Source: Alloprevotella sp. Lung230 (GTDB lineage Bacteria > Bacteroidota > Bacteroidia > Bacteroidales > Bacteroidaceae). Taken from it: DNA of 64,000 nucleotides. The stretch covers positions 62,001 to 126,000 of the forward strand of contig NZ_JACSUD010000001.1 of NCBI RefSeq assembly GCF_014385435.1. Direction: 5' to 3'. The notes under the pieces are model-generated. The model worked only from the letters and a program-made list of their open reading frames with translations. It was not told the DNA's origin and searched no databases. This document shows, piece after piece, positions 8,055-17,052 of this stretch. A program made the translations under genes and the position numbers. Numbering within the stretch: the first letter of the stretch is position 1; each line of letters begins with the position of its first letter.

Positions 8055-9803
8055 CTATCCCAGCCCGAGGTCGACCTTGATGGCCTCGACCTTGGCTTTG
8101 GTCTGTGCCAGTGCGGCGGGATAGTCCTCGGCATGGGGCATGGGCGCGGCCGCTTCGATGTAGAACTTAATCTTCGGTTCGGTGCCCGAGGGACGTACGC
8201 TCACTTTGCTGCCGTCGGCGGTGTACCATTGCAGGACATTGCTCGTTTCGGGCATGTCCAGCGGCTGCGTGCGGCCCTGCGCATCGGTGGCGGTCAGGGT
8301 GAGAAAGTCGCGGCTGCACACCACCGGACTGCCGGCTAGCGCCGTGGGGCGCTGCGAGCGATAGTGCTCCATGAGTCGGGCTATCTCCTCTGCCCCACTC
8401 TTCCCGGGCTTGATGAGGCTCGTGGCATAGTGATGCACACAGCCATACTCCACATAGATGTCCATCAGCACATCGTAGAGCGTCTTGCCCTGCTCGCGGG
8501 CCCAAGCACAAATCTCGGCCAACAAGGCGCAGGCCGAAACGGCATCCTTGTCGCGCACCTCGTCCGTGGCCATAAATCCGTAGCTTTCTTCGCCGCCGCC
8601 CAGGAAGTCGCGCCGCCCATAGTTTTGCGCGATGACCCACGCCATCCACTTGTCGCCGGTGTAGGTGTCGTAGAGCTGCACACCATTGCGCTCGGCGATG
8701 GTCTTAATCAGGTCGCTCGTCACGATGGTCTTCACGGCATATTCCGTCCCCGTCATTTCCCCACGGTCCTTGCGGTGCTTGATGATGTAGTAGAAGAAAA
8801 TCAGGCTCGTCTGGTGGCCGTCGATGTAGGTCCACACTCCGCGGTGGTCCTTGCAGGCCATGCCCACGCGGTCGGCATCGGGGTCGGACGCCATCACGAA
8901 GTCGGCCCCCTTCTCGTCGGCCAGACGAATGGCCAGGTCAAGGGCTTCGGGATACTCCGGGTTGGGAAATTTCACAGTGGGGAAATTGCCGTCCGCCACC
9001 ATCTGCTCCGGCACACAATAGACCTCGTCGAAGCCCCACTCCCGCAGACAGCGCGGGATGAGCTTCATCCCTGTCCCGTGCAAAGGGCTGTACACGATTT
9101 TCAGATTATGCTGACGGCGCACCACCTCGGGGTCGATGCTCACCTTGCGCACCTCGTCCAGATAGCGGCGGTCCATCTCCTCGCCGATGAGGTGGATGAG
9201 CGCCGGGTTGCCCTCAAAGCGGACGTCCTCGATGCACACCCGCGCTGCCGCCTCGACAATGGCCTTGTCGTGGGGCGAGGTCACCTGCGCGCCGTCGTCC
9301 CAATAGGCTTTGTAGCCGTTGTATTCCTTCGGGTTGTGGCTGGCGGTGATGTTCACGCCCGACTGGCAGCCCAACTGACGGATGGCAAACGATACCTCCG
9401 GCGTGGGGCGCATATCGTCAAACAGATAGACGCGGATGCCGTTGGCCGAAAAGACGTTGGCCGCCGTCTGGGCAAACTCGCGGCTGTGGTTGCGACAGTC
9501 GTGACACACCACCACCGAAATCTCCGGCAGGTGGGCAAAACTCTGCAACAAGTAGTCGGCCAGTCCCTGCGTGGCCAGCCCCACCACATAGACGTTCATG
9601 CGGTTGGTGCCCACGCCCATCAGTCCGCGCAGCCCACTGGTGCCGAACTCAAGGTTTTGATAGAAAGCATTGACCAGTTCCGTGGGGTCGGCATCGGCCA
9701 GCAACGCCGCCACGGCGCGCCGCGTTTCGGCATCGTAAAGGGGCGAGTCCACCCATTGCTGCGCCTTGGCAGCACACGCTTGGATGAGGAGATGATTTTC
9801 CAT
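8055..9803 (-). CDS. Phospho-sugar mutase (alpha-phosphohexomutase), copy 2
   Basis: This 582-residue protein aligns with copy 1 along its whole length with the same spacing (Ser155 in TASHNP, DPDADR, GGGEESYG, RPSGTEPK all intact), so both copies should be active. They differ near the sugar-binding region (copy 2 has YTGDKWMAWVIAQN, copy 1 has YTGFKWIARVIRLL), which leaves room for different sugar preferences such as glucose versus mannose or glucosamine phosphates. The gene lies upstream of copy 1 on the same strand, 155 bp away. The ATG at 9803 is preferred to the slightly longer frame to 9830 because it matches the copy 1 start. Confidence 0.92.
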   Translation of the reverse strand: MENHLLIQACAAKAQQWVDSPLYDAETRRAVAALLADADPTELVNAFYQNLEFGTSGLRGLMGVGTNRMNVYVVGLATQGLADYLLQSFAHLPEISVVVCHDCRNHSREFAQTAANVFSANGIRVYLFDDMRPTPEVSFAIRQLGCQSGVNITASHNPKEYNGYKAYWDDGAQVTSPHDKAIVEAAARVCIEDVRFEGNPALIHLIGEEMDRRYLDEVRKVSIDPEVVRRQHNLKIVYSPLHGTGMKLIPRCLREWGFDEVYCVPEQMVADGNFPTVKFPNPEYPEALDLAIRLADEKGADFVMASDPDADRVGMACKDHRGVWTYIDGHQTSLIFFYYIIKHRKDRGEMTGTEYAVKTIVTSDLIKTIAERNGVQLYDTYTGDKWMAWVIAQNYGRRDFLGGGEESYGFMATDEVRDKDAVSACALLAEICAWAREQGKTLYDVLMDIYVEYGCVHHYATSLIKPGKSGAEEIARLMEHYRSQRPTALAGSPVVCSRDFLTLTATDAQGRTQPLDMPETSNVLQWYTADGSKVSVRPSGTEPKIKFYIEAAAPMPHAEDYPAALAQTKAKVEAIKVDLGLG

Positions 9804-10023
9804 AAGTAATTGTGTTTTTAGTTTGTGCATGGCTAATTTAATACAAATTACTTACAACAGCGCCTTTTTGTGCCTTTTCTTTGTATGATAAGCGAAGAAA
9901 AATCCACACTTTAGCCTTCACCACCCCACTTTGCCATCTCTGCCCAACAAAAACAACGTAAACTGCAAGGCGTCCTTTCTTCCCTAAATCGGACGAAAAG
10001 TTCACTACGTCAAAGATAATCTA

Positions 10024-10107
10024 TAAACCAAACCTTGGTTTATGTAATTCAAGGTTTGGTTTATGTAATTCAAACCTTGGTTTATATAAACCAAACTTTG
10101 GTTTATA
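10024..10107. repeat. Array B: four 21-bp dyad units
   Basis: Four exact 21-bp units start at 10024, 10045, 10066 and 10087. Units 1 and 4 are near-perfect inverted repeats (TAAACCAAACCTTGGTTTAT); units 2 and 3 begin TAATTCAA and end TTTGGTTTATG or CTTGGTTTATA. It is AT-rich, non-coding, and lies between the start of mutase copy 2 and the end of the GH109-type gene. Confidence 0.9.
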
Positions 10108-10186
10108 GTTTGCGTCTGACTTGCGGAAGTTTTCGACAAGGGAAATTGACTTTCGAAAGGCTGCCGGTAAGTTTGCCACAACAGAA

Positions 10187-10223
10187 CACCCCCGCCGATG
10201 GGATGAGCATCAACGGGGGTGTG
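10187..10223 (-). terminator. Possible terminator after the GH109-type gene
   Basis: A GC-rich stem (CACACCCCCGTTGATGC with GCATCnnnCGGGGGTG symmetry) lies about 40 bp past the leftward stop. The U tract is poor, so this is tentative. Confidence 0.45.
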
Positions 10224-10263
10224 GGAGAAAAATAGAGGATGAAGACAAGGCTCGGAGGCAGCC

Positions 10264-11907
10264 TTATCGGGCCATCATCTTAGCATATTTGGCCTTGGCG
10301 GCCTTGTATTGCTTTTCGATCAGAGCGGCCTTTTTGGCATCGGCAGCACTGCGCTTGGCGTCGTAGAGTTTCCATAGTTTGCACTTTTCCGTAGCGGCCA
10401 CTTGGGCAGCAGTGGAAGCCTGGGCAGCGGCCTCAACGGCGGCCTCGTCGGTGGTGTTGTAGGCGTGCTTGTAGCCCTTCTGGTCGTTCCAGTGGCCGCG
10501 GGTGAAGTCGGGGAAAGCCACCGAGGCGCTGTTATTGTCCATCGAGAGCGCACCGAGTTCGCCCAGGCAGCACCATTCGGCCAGGTCGTAGACGTCCATG
10601 TCGAGGGGGAGGCCGTTTTGCAGACAGTAGACGAGGCGGGCGTCCATCATGAAGTCCATGCCGCCGTGACCCATCTCACGCCCCATTTCGCCATATTTCT
10701 TGATGATGGGGTGGAGGTACTTGTTGGTGAGGGTTTTGGCCTCGGCATCGGGCAGGAATCCATGGGATTTGAGGTCGTCGATGGCGGGCGTCACGCCGCT
10801 CTGCTTGAGTTGCTTGCTGTCGAGGGCAAACTTCTCTTCGGGATATTTCGTGGCATAGCCTTTCGTGCCGGTGAGCTTGAAGAGGCGGTTGTAGGGCTGG
10901 GGGGTCATCACGTTGTGCTGGATTTCGACCACCTTGCCCTCGGCGGTGCGCATGAGCGTGGTGGTCTGGTCGCCGTTGCGGAAGTTGGTGCAGGGGCGTC
11001 CGGTCTTCTCTTCCACCCAGGCCTTGCCGTGCACGGACTTAGTGTCCATGGCGGTGAGGACGGTGAAGCGGTCGCCGCGGTGGATGTCGAGACACTGTGC
11101 CACGGGGCCGAGGCCGTGGGTGGCGTAGAGGTCGCCGCGGTTTTCCATGTTGTACTTCATGCGCCAACCAAGCTCTTTGGACGTGGCATCCTTGGGGTTG
11201 TGCCAGTAGGCGTTCCAGAACTCATCGAGGTTGTGGATGTAAGCGCCTTCGGCACGGAGGATTTCGCCAAACACGCCGTGTTGCGCCATGTTGAGGGCAT
11301 TGAGTTCGTAGTAGTCGTAGCAGCAGTTCTCCAGAATCATGCAGTGCTTGCGGGTCTTCTCGGAGAGGTCGATGAGTTGCCAGCACTCGTCGAGGTTCAT
11401 GGCCGAGGGCACTTCGATGGCCGTGTGCTTGCCGTTCTCAAGGGCGCACTTGGCCACGGGGAAATGGTGTTCCCAGTCGGTGGCCACATAGACGAGGTCG
11501 ATGTCAGGGCGTTGGCAGAGGGCTTTGTAGCCGTCTTCACCCGAATAGACGTCGGCCGGTGCCAAGCCCTTGGCACGCAGGAAGCGCTGGCAGGTGTCGG
11601 CGCGTTCGGCTTCGTAGTCGCAGAGGGCAACGATTTGCACCCCGGGAATGTGGGAAAAGCGGTTGACCGCACCGGGGCCGCGCATGCCGAGGCCGACGAA
11701 GCCCACGCGCACCGTTTGCAGACGCGGGGCGGTGAGGCCGAGCACGGATTGCTGGCCGGGGGCACGCGTCGGGGTTTGGGTGACGATGGTGCCTTTCTCC
11801 CAATGCCAGTTGGCGGGGTCGGAGTACTTCGACAAGGATTGCGCCACCAAAGCGCCGGTGCCGCCGAGGGCGAGCAACGCGGCGAGCAAAATGCTTTTGA
11901 AATTCAT
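10264..11907 (-). CDS. Secreted GH109-type Gfo/Idh/MocA enzyme (alpha-N-acetylgalactosaminidase-like)
   Basis: This 547-residue protein has a signal peptide (residues 1-22, ending ALVAQ), then a Rossmann fold with GLGMRG at 72-77, IVALCDYE, and the family feature HTAIEVPSA in place of the usual EKP. It matches the NAD-dependent glycoside hydrolase family 109, whose members cleave alpha-GalNAc from blood-group A and mucin glycans by a transient oxidation mechanism. The C-terminus is a charged, Ala/Lys-rich helix (DAKRSAADAKKAALIEKQYK). With the nearby GH92 gene it suggests host-glycan foraging. Some relatives are only annotated as oxidoreductases, so activity is inferred. Confidence 0.85.
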   Translation of the reverse strand: MNFKSILLAALLALGGTGALVAQSLSKYSDPANWHWEKGTIVTQTPTRAPGQQSVLGLTAPRLQTVRVGFVGLGMRGPGAVNRFSHIPGVQIVALCDYEAERADTCQRFLRAKGLAPADVYSGEDGYKALCQRPDIDLVYVATDWEHHFPVAKCALENGKHTAIEVPSAMNLDECWQLIDLSEKTRKHCMILENCCYDYYELNALNMAQHGVFGEILRAEGAYIHNLDEFWNAYWHNPKDATSKELGWRMKYNMENRGDLYATHGLGPVAQCLDIHRGDRFTVLTAMDTKSVHGKAWVEEKTGRPCTNFRNGDQTTTLMRTAEGKVVEIQHNVMTPQPYNRLFKLTGTKGYATKYPEEKFALDSKQLKQSGVTPAIDDLKSHGFLPDAEAKTLTNKYLHPIIKKYGEMGREMGHGGMDFMMDARLVYCLQNGLPLDMDVYDLAEWCCLGELGALSMDNNSASVAFPDFTRGHWNDQKGYKHAYNTTDEAAVEAAAQASTAAQVAATEKCKLWKLYDAKRSAADAKKAALIEKQYKAAKAKYAKMMAR

Positions 11908-11964
11908 ACGGATAAATGGTATAGAGTTGAAGATTAGAATAAGTTGCGGAAGAGGAGGCCTTGC

Positions 11965-12837
11965 CTACTTCTCCATGTTGATAGAAGTGTTGCCTATCAT
12001 TTGTCCATCGCAGAAGAGATGGGCGGAGTAAGCGCCGGGCGCCAGGAAGTCGTCGCCAGCCTGCACCACGAGGCTCACGCGCTGCTCTTCGCCGGTGTAT
12101 TCGATGACTTTGGAGGCCGAGGCTTCCAGGCTCTTGCCTTGGTAGGAGAAGCGCAAGGAAGTGCCGATGACCGTACCGTTGGGGCTCATCAGGCGGACGT
12201 AGATGGTCTTGTTGCCCGTAGCGGCCGTGACGTTTCGGTTGAGGAGGAAGGAGACGGAGAAGCGGACGATGTCCTTCGTCTTCTTAGCCGGTTTGCCATT
12301 CTTCTTGAGGGGCTGAAGACTGATGGCCGAAGCGTTGAGTTGGGCGGCAATGGCCACCTTGTCGGAAAGCTGTGCGCGCTCTTGGTCGAGCGAGGAGATG
12401 CGGGTGTTGGCATCGGTGAGCTGCGTGCGGGCTTCATCGCGCTCGGTGGTGAGGCGTCCGTTTTCGCGCGTCAGCGAGTCCACCTGAATGATGTAGCTGC
12501 GGAGAACGGCACGCACGGATTCGAGTTCCTGCTTCAAGCGGCGTATCTCTGCGGCATCGGTCTTCTTGACGCGACGCAACTCTTCGAGGAGTTGTTGCGT
12601 GCGGGCTTGTTCGGCCGAGAGTTTGTGGAGCAGGGAGTCGTCCTTGATGCCCTTTTTGAGTTCATCGTATTGCAGCGCAAATTGGGCATACTGGTTTTCC
12701 ATCTCTCGGCGGTCCATGTCGGCCAACTGGCGCAGTTCTTCGAGTTCCTTTTCTTGCTGCTTCTCTTTCTCGCTCCGGCAAGAGGAGAAGATCGGCAGGC
12801 AGAGGAGCATCAAGGCGGCATAATAACTTTTGTTCAT
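11965..12837 (-). CDS. Coiled-coil lipoprotein of unknown function
   Basis: This 290-residue protein has a lipoprotein signal (CLPIFSSC), a long coiled coil over about residues 25-165 rich in E, L, Q and R heptads, and a C-terminal beta-rich domain of about 110 residues (DIVRFSVSFLLNRN, IYVRLMSPNGTVIG, RVSLVVQAGDDFLAPGAYSA). It is anchored to a membrane and probably faces the periplasm. It lies 23 bp after ilvE on the same strand and may be co-transcribed. No named family is recognised. The ATG at 12837 is chosen because it gives a proper lipoprotein signal; the open frame extends to 12882. Confidence 0.8.
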   Translation of the reverse strand: MNKSYYAALMLLCLPIFSSCRSEKEKQQEKELEELRQLADMDRREMENQYAQFALQYDELKKGIKDDSLLHKLSAEQARTQQLLEELRRVKKTDAAEIRRLKQELESVRAVLRSYIIQVDSLTRENGRLTTERDEARTQLTDANTRISSLDQERAQLSDKVAIAAQLNASAISLQPLKKNGKPAKKTKDIVRFSVSFLLNRNVTAATGNKTIYVRLMSPNGTVIGTSLRFSYQGKSLEASASKVIEYTGEEQRVSLVVQAGDDFLAPGAYSAHLFCDGQMIGNTSINMEK

Positions 12838-12860
12838 GAGAGTGCAGAGGTTGAGGGCGA

Positions 12861-13880
12861 CTATTCGATGATGGTGGTCCAACCGTGCTTATCTTCTAAT
12901 ATGCCGTATTGGATGTCGCGGAAGGTTTTGTAGAGTTGGGTGGAAACAGGTCCGGGCTTTCCATCCTTGGAGAAGACATAAGAGGTGTTGCGCTCGGGGT
13001 CGTCCAGCTTGGCGATGGGGCTGATGACGGCCGCTGTGCCGCAAGCACCGGCTTCCTCGAAGGTGGACAGTTCCTCTTCGGGAATGGGGCGTGCCTCGAC
13101 TTTGTAGCCCAAATCTTGTGCGATTTGCTGCAAACTGCGGTTGGTGATGGAAGGCAGGATGGAGCTTGACTTAGGCGTGATATAGGTGTTGTTCTTGATG
13201 CCGAAGAAGTTGGCCGCACCGCACTCGTCGATGTACTTCTTTTCTTTGGCATCGAGGTAGAATTCACCGGCATAGCCCAACTCGTGCGCCCAACGATTGG
13301 CACGCAGTCCGGCGGCATAGTTGCCCCCGACCTTGTAGATGCCGGTGCCCTGCGGTGCCGCGCGGTCGTATTGGCGCGTGATGACATAGTCGTTGGTGGC
13401 AAATCCGCCTTTGAAGTAAGGACCTACGGGAGTGACAAAGATGATGAAGAGGTATTCGTTGGCCGGCTTCACGCCCACTTGCGGCCCTGTGCCGATGAGC
13501 AGCGGACGGATGTAGAGCGAGGCGCCACTTTCGTAAGGCGGAATGAAGCGTTCGTTGAGCAACACGACGCGACGCACCATCTCCACGAAAATCTCCGTGG
13601 GCAGTTCGGGCATCAAGATGCCGCGACACGTGGACTGCATGCGCTCGGCATTGTCTTTGATGCGAAAGACGCGGATTTTCCCATCGGGACAACGGAAAGC
13701 CTTCTGTCCTTCGAAAGCCTCCTGTCCATAGTGCAAAGCCGTGGCGGCCATGTGGATGTTGATACTTTCGGAGGAGGACACCTCAATCTCGCCCCACTGG
13801 CCGTTGCGGTAGTAGCAGCGCACGTTGTAGTCGGTGGGGAGGTAGCCAAAAGGAAGATTGGACCAGTCAATATTTTTCAT
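12861..13880 (-). CDS. ilvE: Branched-chain amino acid aminotransferase
   Basis: This 339-residue fold-type IV PLP enzyme has the class features of the larger BCAT subgroup: ALHYGQEAFEGQKAFR near residue 50, SLYIRPLLIGTG near 121, the likely PLP lysine K183 in YKVGGNYAA, and ACGTAAVISPI near the C-terminus. It catalyses the last step of leucine, isoleucine and valine synthesis, and the first step of their breakdown, in the cytoplasm. A -7 promoter box lies about 55 bp upstream. Confidence 0.96.
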   Translation of the reverse strand: MKNIDWSNLPFGYLPTDYNVRCYYRNGQWGEIEVSSSESINIHMAATALHYGQEAFEGQKAFRCPDGKIRVFRIKDNAERMQSTCRGILMPELPTEIFVEMVRRVVLLNERFIPPYESGASLYIRPLLIGTGPQVGVKPANEYLFIIFVTPVGPYFKGGFATNDYVITRQYDRAAPQGTGIYKVGGNYAAGLRANRWAHELGYAGEFYLDAKEKKYIDECGAANFFGIKNNTYITPKSSSILPSITNRSLQQIAQDLGYKVEARPIPEEELSTFEEAGACGTAAVISPIAKLDDPERNTSYVFSKDGKPGPVSTQLYKTFRDIQYGILEDKHGWTTIIE

Positions 13881-13932
13881 TGTGTCGTAGTTTTATAGAG
13901 TAAGTGTGGAAATTCGAGTTAGCAAAGTGGTG

Positions 13933-13940
13933 CAAAGATA
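13933..13940 (-). promoter_or_regulatory. -7 box upstream of ilvE
   Basis: TATCTTTG on the minus strand followed by CA, the usual Bacteroidetes -7 element. No clear TTTG is found 20 bases upstream, so only this half is supported. Confidence 0.55.
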
Positions 13941-14007
13941 CAGATTAAATCGGAGACCCGCTGAGGAAAGTTTCTCTTTTTCAGCCGTAGAGCGGCATTT
14001 CGGGGTG

Positions 14008-14928
14008 TCAGAGCGAAATCTTCAAGCCTTCTGCGGCGTTGATGGTGTCGGGGAAGATGGCTTGTGCTTCTTTGAGCAACGCCGATTCGTCTTCGTATCG
14101 GGCCGAGAAATGGCCGATGACCAAGCGTTTGGCCTGCGCTGCTTGCGCGATTTGTGCGGCTTGCGCTGCTGTGGAGTGGCCGGTGACTTTGGCGCGCTTG
14201 CGTTCGGCATCGGCAAAGGTGGCTTCGTGAAACAGCAAATCCACCTCTTTCAGTTGCTCTGCCAGCCCTGGACGATAGAGGGTGTCGGAGCAGTAGGCAT
14301 AAGCCCGTGCTTTCTCGGCGTGGGGGAGCACCAATTTTTCATTTTCCCATACGCGTCCGTCGGCATCCACCCAGTCTTCTCCTGCTTTGATGGCATTGAT
14401 GGCGTGAAAGGGAACGCCCAGAAAGTCGATCATCTCTCGCCGGATGTGCGGACGAGGGGCGTGTTCGCGGAAGAGGTAGCCGCAACACGGCACGCGGTGG
14501 CGCAGGGGGATGGTTTCGACTGTGAGGGTGCGGTCCTCATAGACGACGGAAACCACTTTCGGGTCCACTGCATGAAACACCACTTCGTAGGTCATTTCCG
14601 CACAAAAGTAGTCCAGCCAAGGGCGCATCAGTTCTTCGAGCTTGTCATAAGGACTATAAAGGTGGAGTTTCGCTGTGCGTCCCAGCAAGTTGAAGGTGCT
14701 CAGCAGGCCGGGCAGTCCGAAACAATGGTCGCCATGTAGGTGGGAAATAAAGATGTGGTTCAGACGAGAGAATTTGAGCTTCTGCTTTCGAAACTGCAGC
14801 TGCGTTCCTTCGGCACAATCAATCATAAAGAGCTTGTCACGCACATCAAGCACCTGCGAGGTGGGATTGTGGCGCGTTGTGGGCAAAGCACTGCCACAGC
14901 CGAGGATGTGAAGGTCAAATTTCTGCAT
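14008..14928 (-). CDS. rnz: Ribonuclease Z
   Basis: This 306-residue metallo-beta-lactamase-fold enzyme has the zinc motif SHLHGDHCFGLPG (HLHGDH at 63-68), LHLYSP, and the C-terminal histidines in LLFHEATF and VIGHFSARY. RNase Z removes 3' trailers from tRNA precursors in the cytoplasm. This is relevant here because at least the second tRNA-Asp and tRNA-fMet in the window do not encode CCA. The length is typical of the short bacterial form. Confidence 0.95.
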   Translation of the reverse strand: MQKFDLHILGCGSALPTTRHNPTSQVLDVRDKLFMIDCAEGTQLQFRKQKLKFSRLNHIFISHLHGDHCFGLPGLLSTFNLLGRTAKLHLYSPYDKLEELMRPWLDYFCAEMTYEVVFHAVDPKVVSVVYEDRTLTVETIPLRHRVPCCGYLFREHAPRPHIRREMIDFLGVPFHAINAIKAGEDWVDADGRVWENEKLVLPHAEKARAYAYCSDTLYRPGLAEQLKEVDLLFHEATFADAERKRAKVTGHSTAAQAAQIAQAAQAKRLVIGHFSARYEDESALLKEAQAIFPDTINAAEGLKISL

Positions 14929-14979
14929 AGCCTTTTTCTACTAAGCACATCTTAAGAAAGCGTCGAAAGAACATCAAAT

Positions 14980-15426
14980 TCAGAAACGCCGGAAGGTGAG
15001 CGTATGGTGGTCGTCTTTCAAGATGAGCGTTTGACGATTGAGGGTAAGGATGGTGTAGTCGTTGGGAAGGCGCGGCACGCCCCACGCGGCAAGGTCAATG
15101 GGGAAGGACGGACTTATCAGACTGTCGCGCCCTTCGTCGCGCAGCACCAAGTAGCCCTGCGTCACGGAGAGGTGAGTGGGCGTTTGGCGGATGCGCAGGA
15201 GTGGCCCATGATTGGGACGCGGTGTGGTGTAGGGAAAGTCGGCAGCGTGGATTTGCAACAAGTCGAGCTGCACGCGCCAATAGACACGCCGAGGGGGCAC
15301 CTCTACATTGTCTATGCGCATCAACTGCCATTGCCCATCGAGCAAACCATTGCGCGGGTGCTTATTTTCACAAGCGCCCAAGAGGAGCAGCAAACAAATC
15401 CAAGGGAGAAAGCGTAGACAGTGCAT
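14980..15426 (-). CDS. Lipocalin-like lipoprotein
   Basis: This 148-residue protein has a lipoprotein signal (LLLLLGAC, Cys19) and a small beta-barrel-like domain beginning LLDGQWQLMRIDNVEVPP, typical of the lipocalin-like lipoproteins of Bacteroidales. The C-terminus alternates short strands (YTILTLNRQTLILKDDHHTL). The ligand is unknown. It lies 6 bp after the Wzi-family gene and is probably co-transcribed with it. Confidence 0.75.
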   Translation of the reverse strand: MHCLRFLPWICLLLLLGACENKHPRNGLLDGQWQLMRIDNVEVPPRRVYWRVQLDLLQIHAADFPYTTPRPNHGPLLRIRQTPTHLSVTQGYLVLRDEGRDSLISPSFPIDLAAWGVPRLPNDYTILTLNRQTLILKDDHHTLTFRRF

Positions 15427-15432
15427 AATGGG

Positions 15433-17016
15433 TCAAAATGAAGAGAGAAGTCCTTGTTTCATGATGGAGAGTTGGAGGCCGAAGTTACGCCCCAGCAATG
15501 TCCCGCCATCAAAAGCGACGGCAGCGCCAATGCTCCAACCCGCCGTGAGCGAACGTTCGTGGAAGTCGCGCCCTAAGCGGCGTTGCGCCCGATTGGGCAA
15601 CCCTACGCGCACTTCGGCCAAGAAAGAGTGCTGATGGCGCACCTCGGGCAGCGGCACGGCATAAGTGCCCCAACTCCACAAGTGGGTGTAGAGCAGCCGA
15701 TAGTTGATGTCGGGCGTGGGCTGCCCTGCCAACCCAAAGTGGTAGGTCCGAAAGCGGTTGTAGGAAAAGTCGAGGGTGCCGTCTCGCTTATAGATGGGCG
15801 AAGCAAAGAGGGCATTCCCCATCGACCGCCCATAATTTTGCCAACCTTGGTAGAGGTTGTGATTGTAGTAGTTGTCCACACCGCTCACTTGGTCGGGCAC
15901 TTGTGGGGTGTGGTCGTGATAGACAGGGCCGCTCTGATGGTCCATGCGCACATATTCCCCCACGAGGGTGGAGACAAAGCGATTGCGCGGCAGATTGAAC
16001 TCTATCCCCCAAAGTCCGTCATACCAGCCATACTGAAAGAACAACTGACTTTGGTCTTCAAAGTAGTGGTCGTAATAAGCCTTCACGCTCCACGCGCCTG
16101 CCGGATGGCGATAGGTCAGCGCTGCCCGCCACGCTCCGAGCGTGTTGCCGGCCGAGTTTTCGTAGCCGGCGCCATCGGTGGGGTCGCTTCCGCCTTTTCC
16201 CCAGAAAGCATACCAAAAGTCTTTCGTGCCGACTCGCAAAGAATAGTTGTCTTGGGCTTGACGCCCCACATTATAGATATGGCCGCCAAACTGCGTGGCC
16301 ATCTCCAAGCCCCCGACAAAGATAAAGGGCGAAAAGTCGGGGTTGCCCAGTCGCAGATAGCCTGACTTCGTGTGGAGCAAAGCGCGCTTCGCATAGTGCT
16401 TCTGCGGAAGAAGATAGTCCTCCTGCCAACCGCCGTCGGTCATCATCCCATAGGCCACGTGCAGTTTCAGCGCCGCCCAGTTGCCGTCGCCGGCGATGTT
16501 CCACCAGTCGTAGAGTTCCCAGCGCAACATCGGCACGGGGCGGGCATTGTTGCCCAACACCCACGCGCCGGTCGAGAGGGTGGGATGGTTGATTTCCGGT
16601 TGCTGCACCTTCTGCCCGAGGGTGAAGCGCGACTTTTGGAAGTCCACTTCGGCATAGGCTTGTTGCAACATCAGCCGCGAGGTGTTGCCATAAGTCAGCG
16701 CGCCCTCCAAGCCATAGCCCACATGCCACACACGGTCGCTGTCGGCCTCCACAGGACGATGGAGGAACAAGCGAAGGGCGCCATTTCGCGCATCCATCCC
16801 CGCCAGGCCGTTCCGATTGCTCGTCAGCCAAAAAGAAGCGTTTTCGCCACGGCCCACAGTCGCTTGTGCTTCGACATCGAGATGCACTTCGTGGTCCATT
16901 TCGTACCACAGCGGCTGGGCGTGAGCATCAAGGAAGAAACCCCACGCGGTGAACAGCAGGAAGAGAAGGGAAAGCCTTCTATGTTTAAGGAGGAGAGGGA
17001 GAAAATTATACAACAT
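15433..17016 (-). CDS. Wzi-family capsule assembly outer-membrane protein
   Basis: This 527-residue protein has a signal peptide followed by a beta-barrel of the Bacteroidetes branch of the capsule assembly Wzi family (LTSNRNGLAGMD, GYGLEGALTYG, LRWELYDWW, LGNPDFSPFIFVGGLEMATQ). Wzi proteins are outer-membrane lectins that anchor capsule or other surface polysaccharide. The gene is 36 bp downstream of a lipid-kinase gene on the same strand, and the lipocalin-like gene follows at once. Confidence 0.85.
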   Translation of the reverse strand: MLYNFLPLLLKHRRLSLLFLLFTAWGFFLDAHAQPLWYEMDHEVHLDVEAQATVGRGENASFWLTSNRNGLAGMDARNGALRLFLHRPVEADSDRVWHVGYGLEGALTYGNTSRLMLQQAYAEVDFQKSRFTLGQKVQQPEINHPTLSTGAWVLGNNARPVPMLRWELYDWWNIAGDGNWAALKLHVAYGMMTDGGWQEDYLLPQKHYAKRALLHTKSGYLRLGNPDFSPFIFVGGLEMATQFGGHIYNVGRQAQDNYSLRVGTKDFWYAFWGKGGSDPTDGAGYENSAGNTLGAWRAALTYRHPAGAWSVKAYYDHYFEDQSQLFFQYGWYDGLWGIEFNLPRNRFVSTLVGEYVRMDHQSGPVYHDHTPQVPDQVSGVDNYYNHNLYQGWQNYGRSMGNALFASPIYKRDGTLDFSYNRFRTYHFGLAGQPTPDINYRLLYTHLWSWGTYAVPLPEVRHQHSFLAEVRVGLPNRAQRRLGRDFHERSLTAGWSIGAAVAFDGGTLLGRNFGLQLSIMKQGLLSSF

Positions 17017-17052
17017 TTCAAATCATCGTGTTATCGTCGCGCCGGAAAAGCA

